Source: Gordius sp. MW1 (Eukaryota; Nematomorpha; Gordioida; Gordea; Gordiidae). Taken from it: 64,000 bases of DNA. The notes under the pieces are model-generated. The model was not told the origin of the DNA. It worked only from the letters and a program-made list of their open reading frames with translations, and did no database searches. Position 1 is the stretch's first letter, and the number at the start of each line of letters is the position of its first letter. A program made the position numbers and the translations under genes. The stretch is from contig OZ038527.1 in assembly GCA_964036665.1 (NCBI GenBank), positions 24,575,901 to 24,639,900 on the forward strand. Reading direction: 5' to 3'. Positions 27,001 through 37,200 of this stretch are shown here, piece after piece.

Positions 27001-29356
27001 GTAATACGCAGATGCAAACACTAGATCTAACCCTAACCCTTGCCTATATTACATTTTGCCTTTATTACATTTTGCCTATAATGGAAAATTTGTATAAATA
27101 ATTAATTAATCATTAGGCATTTAATACCCCCCTATAGGCATTCTCGCCCCTTCCCACCTTTCTCGCCCATAAATTGCATAGCAAATATGATACATTTATA
27201 CGAAGTACAGATGAGTTGTCCCCCCTTCCCTTCCCCTCTTCCCTTCCCTTCTCCCCCTTCCCACGAGGGCCGAAGGCCCGAGTTTTATATCTTAGCCGAT
27301 TCACACAAAGTAACATTAAGCGATTTAAAAGTTTTGTAGAGATTTAAATTTTATTCTAAAGACAAAATTTAAAATCTTAGCCCAGGAATGTTACAAAAAA
27401 AATTATAAAGTGCCTAATTTTTGGCCCGTTATTATTAAATAGTTGAATTCTTTAATTATTTTTTGCATTTTTATAATCTTAATTTTTTATACAAACTCAA
27501 CAACATTGTATTCATAAAATGGACCTGACGATGGGCGTAGCCAAGGGGGGCAGGGAGGAGCGGCTGCCCCCCCTCTAAATCCAAAAGTTTGTTGAAATTT
27601 ATTATAATTATGGCAAACATTTCAAAAAAAGATCAGTTTGCCCCTCCCTAAATCATTATTGCCCCCCCTCTAATTCCAATGCTGGCTACGCCCATGCACC
27701 TGACCGAACCTTAAAGGTGTCAGACTTAACATTGGTAGGGATGGGATGGTTGTACCGTCTCAAACATAAAGTAAACCTTTTGCCTTTATATGAAAGATGA
27801 ATTTTTTAAAGGGGGAAAATTAAAAGCAGCAATGATTTTATTATACACTTTAATAAAAATACGATACTTTTAATCAAAAAACTAAAAGAAGCAGTAGCTT
27901 AATTTGCTATGCAATTCAGAGGTAAGGTGGGCATAATTTGACAATTTCGATGTTTGAATGTACGTTATATATGAAAAAATTATAAGAGTTAAAAAAATTC
28001 CAGAGTTTATTTAAGAAAAGGCAGAGAAATACATATTGTCATGGGCACAAAAAGAACATACAGTTTTTCCATTGCATTTTACGGATGATTCATTTTAATT
28101 AGGTGAAAATCAATTTAATATATATTGAGAAAAAGATAAGTGTCAGTATTTAAAACATTTTTTAATCAATTTCATTACTATATGATACACACATAATTAA
28201 TTTTATTTTCAGAGAAACAAAAATCCATAATTTCCAGTGAATATTTAGTATAGTTGTATTGTATATATTGGCAAAGATTAAATATGATAATACCTGTAGG
28301 AATATTGATTTTGTAATCTGTGGAAAGGATCTGACTAGTAACTCCTGTTGCACATATAAGCAGTGAAATAATTTGTCCAAGCAATACACATTCCCATAAA
28401 TGTCTTTATATATTTGAAGTGTAAATATGTTAAATTTTATAATAAACAAAACAAAATAAGCTAAATATGAAAAATTATAGGAATGATTATTTATGGCTTA
28501 ATATAATGGTTAAAAAATTTTAATTTTTTGATAAAACACACAAAATAATGCTGATTACGTACTCTTATTCAAATGGCAATTATAATAAGTAATAGCTATT
28601 TGCTTTCTAAAGTTTGTTTTTATAAGTAATGGCTAAATTGGAATAATGTGTTGAGGGAAAAAATTGAATTATTTCAGGTCATGAGCTTATTACAAAGGAA
28701 AAAATAAAATAAAGAATGACATTACACACTCAATTTAATCAAGGGACATATTGTTATGAATGGTCTGAATATAAAAATATAATTGGTTTAATAATCATAA
28801 AATATAATTTTAGATAGTAAGTTTTTAGGTTTAAGTCACTCCCTTTCATAATTTTATAGATGAGAAAGATTAATAATTAACCATACCTCTGCATTTTCCT
28901 ATTTATGGCTTTTAATGATCAGCCTGAGGTTAATAAAGGAACCCTGCCTTTTTGTTGGAAACATTTACAATATTCATTGTTTTACCACTTTAAAAAAACG
29001 AATTTTATTACAAAGAATTGAAAGGAACTAAATCAATATTTACAATATAAATGTATAAAAAACAATTGTAGTTCCATAAATATCAAAATAAAGAACACAT
29101 TTTTAAATAAAAGTCAAAATTAAGATTTTTATTGCATTTAAAATATACTATAAATGTTTATCTTTTTAACAAAAATTCTAAAAGGAAGGTTTTATGTATA
29201 AATGAAAATAATAATTAAGTAGTCCGACATATGTATATGAATGCCAAAATTAGCTTATATTTACCTTGATTTAACAGATTTAATGGCAGCATTAATAATG
29301 TTTGTTAAATTTCCTCTTTTATAATCAGATATAAAAACAGGTGGTTTAAAAGGCAT
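18027..29356 (-). CDS. SLC35F1: SLC35F1/F2-type solute carrier, 7 exons
   Basis: A multi-pass membrane protein of the SLC35F group in the drug/metabolite transporter superfamily; substrates are poorly defined (SLC35F2 imports YM155). Minus-strand exons in order: 29356-29265, 28403-28294, 25404-25199, 23234-23054, 20824-20668, 19694-19484, 18278-18027. They total 1209 nt, 402 aa plus stop, close to human SLC35F1 (about 408). Diagnostic blocks: LLGQIISLLICATGVTSQIL, QSFLNYLLL, DVQANYLIVKAYQYTTLTSI followed across a junction by QLLDC, LGDMLCLVAACLYGVSNV, FFGTIINGIQ, KATSAVALNLSILSADFYAL. About ten hydrophobic segments are visible; both tails are polar and short. The first exon encodes MPFKPPVFISDYKRG and joins in phase to exon 2 (AG|A gives Arg). 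The choice between F1 and F2 is not decidable here. Introns carry MITEs and tandem arrays. Confidence 0.93.
18486..18647. mobile_element. Family A MITE, SLC35F last intron
   Basis: CATGAGCGTAGCCAGGGGG at the left; CTCTGATTCAAATCCTGG then TTACGCCCC at the right. Both halves are present but diverged. Confidence 0.7.
18787..18919. mobile_element. Family A MITE with 8-bp target duplication
   Basis: CATGGGCGTAGCCAGAATTA to CCTGGCTAACGCCCATG. Flanks TATTACCA and TATTAACA match at 7 of 8 bases, supporting an 8-bp target duplication typical of hAT elements. Confidence 0.8.
19260..19464. mobile_element. Family B MITE, next to SLC35F exon 6 donor
   Basis: Near-consensus copy: AGTGTTGTAAAAACGGCTGG at the left and the matching complement at the right. 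Flanks AGTTCATTCT and AGCTCGTTCT agree at 8 of 10. The right border is about 19 nt from the minus-strand splice donor of the exon ending at 19484. Confidence 0.85.
19835..19923. mobile_element. Family A MITE, right half only
   Basis: AATTATGGCTAAAATTTT, TTTTGCCCCCC, TAATTGCCCCCCTCTAG and CCTGGCTACGCCCC reproduce the right half of the family; the left half is absent. Confidence 0.65.
20071..20270. mobile_element. Family B MITE, SLC35F intron 5
   Basis: AGTGTTGTAAAAAAACCTGA at the left; AGTCTTTTTACAACCACT at the right. Inner arms pair through TTTGGTCTGTTT/AAACAGACCAAA blocks. Confidence 0.8.
20861..21282. mobile_element. MITE with CTAGATAGACTGCTC termini
   Basis: Terminal inverted repeats ATARACTAGATAGACTGCTC bound about 420 nt, with CCTCCATTTTGAAG opposite AAAATGGTGGAAAA inside. 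The flanks carry CATACATT on both sides, a likely 8-bp target duplication. It lies 36 nt upstream (on the minus strand) of the SLC35F exon starting at 20824. A one-ended relative is near 12280. Confidence 0.7.
21292..21544. mobile_element. G-tract palindromic element adjoining the previous MITE
   Basis: GGCGTAGGGAGGGGGTGG at the left and CCCCCCCCCCGTGAGGAAAT then TAGTTACGCCTATG at the right form weak inverted ends reminiscent of family A. It begins 10 nt after the preceding element, and the flanking motif GCATACAT recurs on its far side. Confidence 0.5.
21560..22780. repeat. Degenerate GGGCCGGG-rich repeat block
   Basis: Several imperfect direct repeats combine a CTTTGGCCTCGGGCCGGG-type GC-rich block with an AT-rich block containing CAACAAGCTTTTAAAATGAT; the latter recurs near 21698, 22028 and 22201. 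A complementary GC-rich block (CCCGACCCGAGCCCGAGG) occurs near 22702. A family A MITE (21779-21926) is inserted in it. No coding potential. Confidence 0.55.
21779..21926. mobile_element. Family A MITE inside a GC-rich repeat
   Basis: CATGGGCGTAGCCAGCATTA to TTGTCTACGCCCCTG, with AATCATGATTTAGGGATG and GGGGGCAGCTGCCCC internally. Confidence 0.75.
23245..24000. repeat. AT-rich diverged tandem repeat
   Basis: The motif AAAGTTCCAAAAAACC followed by GGTTTTTTATCATTTAATTT recurs near 23300, 23600 and 23830 with 230-300 nt spacing, each followed by AGGATATTTATAATT-like sequence and AAAAATCCAAAAAA runs. Diverged array within SLC35F intron 3. Confidence 0.55.
24840..25109. mobile_element. Family A MITE carrying a nested family B MITE
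   Basis: Outer element: ATGGCGTAGCCAGGATTAG at the left, CCCCCTGGCTACGCCCATG at the right. Its internal TTTGGATTTAGAGG/GGGGG block is split at 24960 by family B sequence ending TTGTAACACT at 25050. The outer element is therefore older. Confidence 0.8.
24960..25050. mobile_element. Nested, left-truncated family B MITE
   Basis: Starts TGTTTGGTCGACCTTTGC without the first ~20 terminal bases, runs through TAGTCGACTAAACATAAACA, and ends CCCAGCCGTTTTTGTAACAC. It interrupts a family A copy. Confidence 0.75.
25875..26870. repeat. Tandem array, unit about 127 bp, roughly 8 copies
   Basis: The block GGCCGTCCGCTGGCTGCTGA recurs at 25953, 26082, 26242, 26369 and 26497, with degenerate copies near 26609, 26722 and 26812, each followed by CCAATG and AAAAATGACCATTGGCCAAA. 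Spacing in the best part is 127-128 bp, with two intervals disturbed by insertion. It contains paired CCAATG/CATTGG motifs that can form a small hairpin. Located in SLC35F intron 2. Confidence 0.8.
27169..27925. mobile_element. Possible element bounded by GCTATGCAATT inverted motifs
   Basis: ATAAATTGCATAGCAAATA at the left and TAATTTGCTATGCAATTCAG at the right are inverted copies of a motif also found near 15107, 26142 and 30906. The interval contains a CCCTTCCC-rich tract (about 27220-27265) and a family A MITE. Whether these motifs are true termini is uncertain. Confidence 0.3.
27531..27696. mobile_element. Family A MITE, SLC35F intron 2
   Basis: ATGGGCGTAGCCAAGGGGGG to CTGGCTACGCCCATG. 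Flanks GACCTGAC (left) and CACCTGAC (right, two bases offset) match at 7 of 8. Confidence 0.85.
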
Positions 29357-29804
29357 TTTTTAAAGGTAATTGTAATGTGTCCGATTCGTTACAATTTAAA
29401 CCTAAGTCTAATTGTGTATATCTTAATTAAAAATGGCTTCCTTACTGGTTGTAGACATATGGTAGCCAAGGGAAGATAGGCGGGGAAAGGGGGGGGGGGG
29501 GCTGCCCCCTTCTAAATCCAAAATTTTTTGAACTTTATTAAAATTATGGCTTTTCAAATAATGTTCAATTTGCCTCTCCCTTAATCATTATTGCCCCCTC
29601 TAATCCCAATGCTTGCTACGCAAATGCGTAATTTATAAAGCTTGTTATATTTTGTGATGTGACATCCATTTTTAATAAAAATCTTAGGTTAACACTTCTA
29701 GTCCAAATTCCACTGGCTAATTTTAAAATTAAAGCAGTGGGCGAAACAAAGTCTACTATTTGAATGATATTGTGTTTCAATAATTGGTGTTTGTGGTAGC
29801 TTCA
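29357..29804. other. Region 5' of SLC35F
   Basis: Upstream flank of the SLC35F start codon on the minus strand; the promoter should lie here. It holds one family A MITE (29458-29627). I see no TATA box or CpG cluster that would fix the promoter. Confidence 0.4.
29458..29627. mobile_element. Diverged family A MITE
   Basis: GGTAGCCAAGGGAAG then a G-tract and CTGCCCCCTTCTAAATCC; right half TTGCCCCCTCTAATCCCAAT then GCTTGCTACGCAAATG. The termini have lost the GGGCG match. Confidence 0.7.
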
Positions 29805-31625
29805 GGCCTAGGCTATGTATTCTCGATTCAGAGTGATAAATAACAAAACGTAAAACGCATTTCTTAAACGTTCCATTCCCGAGCGCAATCATCCCGTTCG
29901 TTAATTTGTGTGTTATTGTTTACAAATTTTTTTAAATACGCCATTTTTGCTTGTATTAATCCGTATGGTAACAACAACATTTTGTGGCAATATAAAGGTA
30001 CGATAAATAGATATATTAACTATTATCCTAGATAAATAATTTTGAATTTTTAATCTCTTTAAACAAGATTTGTTCATTTATTCAACATTTTGTGGCAATA
30101 AAAAGGTATGATAAATTGATATATTAACTATTTTCCTAGATCAGTTGCAAAAGAGGTGGTAAAAATACATCAACCATTTAAATGTTCAACATATTTGTCT
30201 CATTTACTAAAACATCAATCAATAGTTGATTCACCATTGTTTCTTATTGTTTAAAAATAATAAACTGCAGCTGACATATTTGAGTGTTGTTTTTTTAGAG
30301 ATTCAATAAATTTCCTAAAAGGTTTGCTGAATTTGGCTCAAATTTTAAATAAACTGTATTTTTTAAGATAGCATGTTATAAAAAATTAGATTTGAAAATG
30401 CTTTTAACATTTTTATACGTGCATTTTATAAAAAATGAAATAGAAGATTGTTGGTAACTATCTTGAGTAACTTTTAGATTATATTATAACATCAGGTAAA
30501 AAATATTGAAAATGCTTTTGACATTTTTATATGTGCTTTTTATAAAAAATAAAATAGAAGATTGTTGGTAACTATCTTGAGTAACTTTTAGATTATAACA
30601 TCATTTAAAAAATAAGTTTTGAAAATAGAATTAATAAATTGTTGGTAACTATATGCACAAAGCTTTTGCACTTTTAGAACATACAGGATTCTGATACTAC
30701 CAATTAACTCTTAAAATAGCACTTATATTATGTGACTCTTAATGATATATGTATAAATGTATTTAGATATTTACAAACTAATATTTAAGGATTTGTCAGA
30801 ATATGTATGCAAAATTGTAAATTTAATTGTTATACTAATGATTTCTAATGAAAATCATATTATAAATTTGATAAAATACTTAAATGGTCATTCTTATTAA
30901 TATAAATTGCATAGCAATTAATATTTGTAACTCTCCCTGACTCACAAATAGTATTTAATATGTTGAACATAACACTGCTAACAACAATAATATGAGCAAC
31001 AACACAAGGTTTATTGTATTACACGAATAACAAATAAGGTTTCCAACCTCATTAAAAAAACTAAAACTATTAGATGTATGTTGGAAATTCTTAAATACAA
31101 TGGTTAATCAACTATTTATTGATGTTTTTGTAAATGAGACAAATATGTTGAAAATTTGAATGGTTGATGTATTTGAATCAACTATTGATTGATGTTTTAG
31201 TAAATGAGACAAATATGTTGAAACTTTGAATAGTTGATGTATTTTTCCCACCTCTTTTGCAACTGATCTAAGAAAATAATTCAAAATTATTTATCTAGAA
31301 TAGTTAATATATCTATTTATCATACCTTTTTATTGCCACAAATGTTGAATTAATGAACAAATCTTGTTTGAAGAGGTTAAAAATTCAAAATTATTTATCT
31401 AGGAAAATATTTAATATATCTATTTATCATACCTTTATATTGCCACAAAATGTTGTTCTTACCATATGGATTAGAACAAGCAAAAATGGCGAATTTAAAA
31501 AAATTTGTAAACAATAACACACAAATTAACGAAGGCGATGATTGCGCTCAGGAATGGAACGTTTAAGAAATGCGTTTTACGTTTTGTTATTTATCACTTT
31601 GAATCGAGAATACATAGCCTAGGCC
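29805..31625. mobile_element. Long-TIR foldback element with perfect 10-bp TSD (MULE-like)
   Basis: The element begins GGCCTAGGCTATGTATTCTC and ends with the reverse complement. Left arm (about 29805-30240) and right arm (about 31090-31625) match along more than 400 nt with few differences, including AAACGTTCCATTCC, TTGTGTGTTATTGTTTACAA and ATTTTGTGGCAATA blocks. The arms contain short internal duplications. The centre (about 30395-30650) has tandem repeats with AGAAGATTGTTGGTAACTAT. Both sides are flanked by the identical direct repeat GGTAGCTTCA (29795-29804 and 31626-31635). Long TIRs plus a 9-10 bp duplication are typical of Mutator-like elements. No transposase frame is visible, so it is non-autonomous. 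Confidence 0.85.
30395..30650. repeat. Tandem repeats in the foldback core
   Basis: About two and a half copies of a unit of roughly 120 bp: TGCTTTTAACATTTTTATAC / AGAAGATTGTTGGTAACTAT / CTTGAGTAACTTTTAGATTA recur in order, the last copy partial. Confidence 0.7.
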
Positions 31626-31635
31626 GGTAGCTTCA

Positions 31636-32800
31636 TAGGGTTTACTATCTACTTTGAAACTTGAATGTGTATGAGTCTATGAGGAAAATTCGAACATTAT
31701 ATATTATGTGAAGAAATCTTTAATCTCTTGTTCACAGAACGTATCCCACCGATTTATGATCCATTATAGTTCAATGAGATGAATTTTATAGGTGGAGTCG
31801 TGTCCTGAGAAGCTTCTAAGAAATTGAAAATAAGTGGCAAGAGATCGTTTCCCTGTGAGTATTTTTATATGACGTTGTGTTTAATCAGCGCTTGGGTTTG
31901 TATTTTTATAGCGAGAGCACACTACCTTACAATCGTTTATATCTTTTATATTAGTTTTTATAATGCTTATATCTTTACCTAAAACTAAATAAAAAAATAC
32001 ATGTTATCATTAGGCTTTTACACTACGTTACTAAATTGTATAAAGTTATTACCAATTAAAAAAATTGACAGAGCAAATTAAAGAAATATATTTAAATTTG
32101 TAAAGCTCTGACTGCCACCACATAAAAAAACTTTGATTAATATAAGTATTTTAAAATTTGAGGCATACAAATTTTGTTTCTTCACTTATATTTAACTTAA
32201 TGCCGTATTGAGACCCTTAGTTAGCATCGACAAATATAATTAATGCCTTTAGATCACTGTTTTAAACATTTGTTCTTTAATATTATTATTTGTTTCTAAA
32301 GAATTTATTGCATTTTTATTGTTATTATATTGTCATAGAAACCACAAAGATGCGTGTCGATACCTATCATCATTATTCTTAACATAAATTATCATCTGCA
32401 AAAATTACAAAGATGTAATAAAATTAATAAAAGTAGCATTGTCCCAATTTTTAACATAAGAAATTTGAGGTAAAATAAATTGCACGTATATAATTTCATA
32501 AAAAATAATTTTACATTCAAAAAGTAAACGATTCTGTAATAGTGTAAAAATATATTATAAAATGTCCAATAATATTTACTTGTACCTTTTTAAAATAATT
32601 TCGCCAAAATATTTATTTATTAATAATGCTTAGGATCACATATATTATTGTTTAACATTTAAGGAAATTTAATTACTTAGAATCCACCTGCCAACCCTAC
32701 CATTATAATGTGAAAACAAAACAAATGCATAATGTAATTTATAGTTTGAGAATTTTAGAAATGTGCATGATGAGTTTAATCACAAATCTTGGCTGACTCA
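31636..32800. other. AT-rich intergenic sequence
   Basis: Between the foldback element and the open frame at 32801-33154 I see AT-rich DNA without a recognisable gene or repeat. Confidence 0.4.
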
Positions 32801-33154
32801 TTATTGAATCTTATATGGTCTTTTCAACGAGTAAATGATGCTCTCTAAATCACGTTTGGTAGGCACAGAAATCGATGGGGTGCTTAAAAAATCTTTAACC
32901 ATTTCAGCCAAGTTTATATAAATTCCTTTTTTAGAGTAATTATTTAAAATATCACATAACATGAGACAGGATGTAATTTTTACGAAATTTGAAAATGTTT
33001 TAGTAATATTTACTACTTCAGCATTTTTGTATGTTCCTACTACAGTATTATTGCGCAGGATAAAAATATGTAAGAAATATATTAAATAATTATCTACGGG
33101 CCCAAGCCACTCATGTTTTAGTAAACAAGCTAAATTAAAAAATTTATATTTCAC
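32801..33154 (-). CDS. Hypothetical protein or terminal exon, 117 codons
   Basis: I do not recognise this protein. The frame is open for 117 codons and ends in TAA. It has balanced composition unlike the AT-rich junk around it: HEWLGPVDNYLIYFLHIFIL, then KNAEVVNITKTFSNFVKITS, CLMLCDILNN, and a C-terminal VPTKRDLESIIYSLKRPY. An amphipathic, mostly helical fold is plausible; no signal peptide, zinc ligands or catalytic motif stand out. An acceptor-like TTTTTTAATTTAG overlaps codons 5-9, so it may be the last exon of a minus-strand gene whose real frame starts at the LACLLKHEW part. It lies 1.1 kb downstream of the channel gene on the same strand and could even fall in its 3' region. Confidence 0.4.
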   Translation of the reverse strand: MKYKFFNLACLLKHEWLGPVDNYLIYFLHIFILRNNTVVGTYKNAEVVNITKTFSNFVKITSCLMLCDILNNYSKKGIYINLAEMVKDFLSTPSISVPTKRDLESIIYSLKRPYKIQ

Positions 33155-33242
33155 CCGGATTTAGATTCAATATTAATTAAACTTGGATGTGTAAAATAGC
33201 CAATATTGAAGGAATCCATAAATGATTCTGATGGCCTATAAA

Positions 33243-33415
33243 GAAAATTTTAAGCCGAGGTCTCGAATATAAAATCTCGTCTCGTCTCGAGGTCAAAAAT
33301 CTCATCTAGATCTCAACTTAATTTTTTAAATTCTCGTCTCGTCTTATCTCGGTTTTTCGGGACGAGACGAGACCGTGATTTATCTCGGCTTTTCCGCATC
33401 ACTCGCGAAAACGAG
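33243..33415. repeat. GAGACGAGAC-type inverted repeat
   Basis: Copies of CTCGTCTCGTCTCGAGG on one side and GGGACGAGACGAGACC on the other form an imperfect inverted repeat of a decanucleotide-like unit; ends are unclear. Probably the remnant of a short transposon. Confidence 0.45.
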
Positions 33416-34248
33416 TTTAAGGTAACTTAAAATTCGTTATATCTCAATTATAACTTAAAACTGTTGATATCTCATTTATCCAATTGATGTATAGCGCAAA
33501 GGTTTTACTCAACATTTATTATATTACCGTCTCTATAGAATATTCTATTTAATCTTAATATTTTATTTTTAAATCTATTTTTGTTTAATCTGATAATGTC
33601 CTTGAATAGGACGAAATATTATTATAACAATTATAATTATTTTTTAACGCCCTCTAATGCTCCTGTAAATAAATCTCTTAAAAATATTTAAATATAGTGT
33701 CTAATTATTTTTTCATTCGCCACACTATTAAAATATGATTATTCACACAACTTATTCGGATGTTACTCACTTATTTCACATATAATTTGTTGGGGAAATA
33801 TTTTGATGCAATTGAATGGTAAATCAAAATATTTTAGACGTGATGCACCATTTTTATAGTTTTAAAGACCGATTAACTATTATAACAAAGATAATATCAA
33901 GCAATTTTTTACGTACAAGAAACAAGGTCAATTAGATTCAAATCTTAATATCTGCTGTCCTTGTATTCAATTCATTTAGGTTATATAATAAAATGATAAA
34001 AATTTCATGTAATGTATTCTTTATACATGGTACACTAACTTTATAGTAATTAGGAGAGGCAACTCAAATAATTTAGCGCCTTATCATACACATTTACCTT
34101 AAATTATACCTTGTTTTTGAGTAGATATATAGTCTAAATGTCAGAAGTGATTTATTTCATCTGTAACAATAAAGTATAAGTGAAAAATGAATATCAGTAT
34201 ATTTGTATTATCTTTAATAACATAAAGCAAACAAAATTTAAAATCCAT
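33416..34248. other. AT-rich intergenic sequence 3' of the channel gene
   Basis: No gene or recognisable repeat. It should contain the 3' UTR of the minus-strand channel gene ending at 34249. Confidence 0.4.
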
Positions 34249-37200
34249 CTAATATTCATCGATATAGGGTATAATCTGTTTCGAACTTTTTAATTTGAAT
34301 CTTTTCCATCTACGTTGTATAACCAACACTGCTTTGAGTAGGGTTCCAGTTGTGTAAATAATTTTTTTAGGAACTATGACACCAAAAAACTCGTTAAATT
34401 TTTGTTCAAACAATTGGCAAGGACCTGCTAACCATGCTAAAGTAACTGGGTCTTCGTAAAATTTTGCTTCCGCGTTTTCTCCTTCCACAAAAGGCAGCAC
34501 GCTCTGTGTCAAATGGTACCAAGATGTTGCTTTAAAGACATCTACGCTAGATACAGTATGGCCGGAGTAAACGGGTAAGTTCATGTGCGAAATTATGGTA
34601 TGATTAGGAGCTTCCAGCAGCAAGGGACCCATCATACGAGTTAAGAAATCCGAAAGCATGCTTAATTCCATATATGGACTTCCATCGGTCAAATCATCCC
34701 ACAAGAGCAGATACAAATCAACATCCTCACCGCTGATAGGTCGATCTGCTGATTGCGTATCGTCGTCTTCATCATTGGCATACACAAAATATTCCGCCAT
34801 GATGGCTTGGTACAGCATACTAGCAACTAGGTTAAAGATCATGAATGAGGTGACATAAAAAGAAACGGCATCTGGGTTCATGTTGTGATGTTTGGACATG
34901 TAAGGGGTATCACTTATGCTCCGACCAGCTGCGGATTTAAGGACCGGTGGTATCAAATTAAGCCATTCATCCTCGTTACCGGGATCGTGAAGGCTCCTTT
35001 CGATTTCGTGGACTTTGGTCTTGGTAGTCAAAAGGATAAGGACGGACAAGCTGTGCCAAAGGGTTTTAAAATTGAAATGGTGCACGTTAAACACGGCAGT
35101 TTGAGATACATCGTCATGAAAGAAAAATGTCCCTATTGATGCGTATAGTAAGATAAGGACCATATGGACCGAGATCACCATCATGAGAGATGGCAATGCC
35201 GATACTATAACCTTAATCAACTTGTAAACTTTTGGGAACATTTCGAAAATTCTTGAAGCTTCTAATAACCTGAGTACCAAAAAGAGGTGATACATATAGG
35301 CATTTATGTTTTTACCAATTCCAGCTGAACTTAGGAGCATGGCTATTATGGCACCTAAGTTGAAGAGGTTAGTGAGCTGCAGAAAATAACAGGCTCTCTG
35401 ACCAAGAACCTTGATAATAAATTCCATGCCAAAGAATGTGAAGAATATTAAGTCCGCTGCTTTGTGTAGGCTCTCACCTTGCTCAGTCAATTCGTAAGAG
35501 TCGAAGGCCATAATAATGGCGTTAAGAATTATTATAATGTGACAATACGTCTGATACTCGCTCGATAAACTTATCTTGTAAAACACGCGTAGTATATCGT
35601 CTTTGGGCTTGCGAACCATTTGCAATAGGCTCACGTCAAACATCCGTTTTACCTTATTTATCCAGATTTGGGCTTTAGACGGATTGAGTATATCATCGAT
35701 ATTCTGTTTTCGTTCGACTTCCATCCCTTTGAATGTGTCAAATATGACACCTATAAAGAGTGAAAAAAGAAAGTAGGAACCACCGATAAGGAAGAGCATG
35801 TAAAAAATGGTAACAGCCAACCTTGGTTTGCCCTTAACTCCCATCCCAATTCCTTGCGATCTGATCCCTGCCATCACAATCCCCTCCATATCTTGGTAAA
35901 TAGTCAAAAATTTAAGGGCGTCCAAGGCATAGAGTATATTATCGAAATTTGCATAACGTCTCTTCCAGGCAAACCCCCGTTTTTCGCACATAGTTTGGTT
36001 TAAGTTAACTTCGCGTTCGTTTCTAATGCACTCGTAACCCATACCTTTGAGCAATGAAACGCCGATCGAAGCGAATATCAGCCATATTACGAACGATAGC
36101 AAGAAGCTATTACACAAGGCTGTCATGGTTTTGAGTATAGTTTTGTATGTGACAACGACAGCATCGATCTGTGCGATGAGTAGGAAGAGACGACAAAAGA
36201 TGAAAACTCGCCTAAGCTTTTGCATGTAATAAACTAGCGTCAAATTTATATATGTTATCGAGATGAGAGTGCCTAGCAAGACTTTCCACATGAACATGGG
36301 GCTCAAAACGGTATTACGAGTACCTTTAATAGCCACACTAATAATTATTTCTCCTATAATGTGTATCATAACGAAAAGCTCCGAAACATTTAAAATCCAG
36401 CTTCTATATGGGGAATTTAAGGCGAATACATCATCAAATAATAATATAGTTGCAGAAGTCGAAATTGTCATTACTTCTATAACTGTCATATACCATTTTT
36501 CTAACATATTTATAACTCGCGACCTAACGCCATTGACTTCGTTGTCATCAGGGTTTAGACAAAAACAAATACCATCCACCTGGGCTAGAGCTGCCGTCAT
36601 AATACTATGCATAACATTTGTGAGAGCTTTTAAATAATTCATTATGGTGGAAGTATCGAATAAAGGCTGGTTCACTTTGATGGTCGTAGCCATGGAATGG
36701 AAGAGAATGCCTTCAAACAAAAAAATCATGACGGAAAAAATGGGTACACCTCCCAAAAAATAAATCATGCAAAACGAGGCAGGCGATTCGGTTTCGGCTA
36801 GGCATTGTTGAATGGGTTTGTATATTTGTCCACACAATATCATGATATTGATAACAAGGGCTCGGGATATTCCGTAAAAGGGATTTTCGAGTAGGTCGAC
36901 GGATCGATAATAGTGCCGGAACAGGTGATAACCTATTACAGACCACACATATATTATAATGAACAAGATGACGAAGTATACAAGAATGGTAATCAAGAAG
37001 TCACCCAATTTCATAGACATTTTTCGAATATAGGGTAATCTTAGGGCTCTCATTATCTTCAGAGATCTGAGGACAGCCATCAAGGTATGAAGTTCCACGT
37101 CCAAATGTGCGAAAGAAAAGTCCCTCAGCAAAAGAATGACTTCTAGAAAACCGGCCAAGTTCAGTAGAACTTCCCACACATCCAATAGACCTTCCAAACT

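Noticed and set aside
26265-27017. Several small open frames on both strands in the tandem array
   Set aside because: They repeat with the 127-bp unit and arise from the array, not from a gene.
27025-27040. Telomere-like CTAACCCTAACCCT
   Set aside because: Only two and a bit units; too short for an interstitial telomere claim.
36263-36637. 124-codon plus-strand frame opposite the channel gene
   Set aside because: Antisense shadow of the 4.4-kb channel exon.
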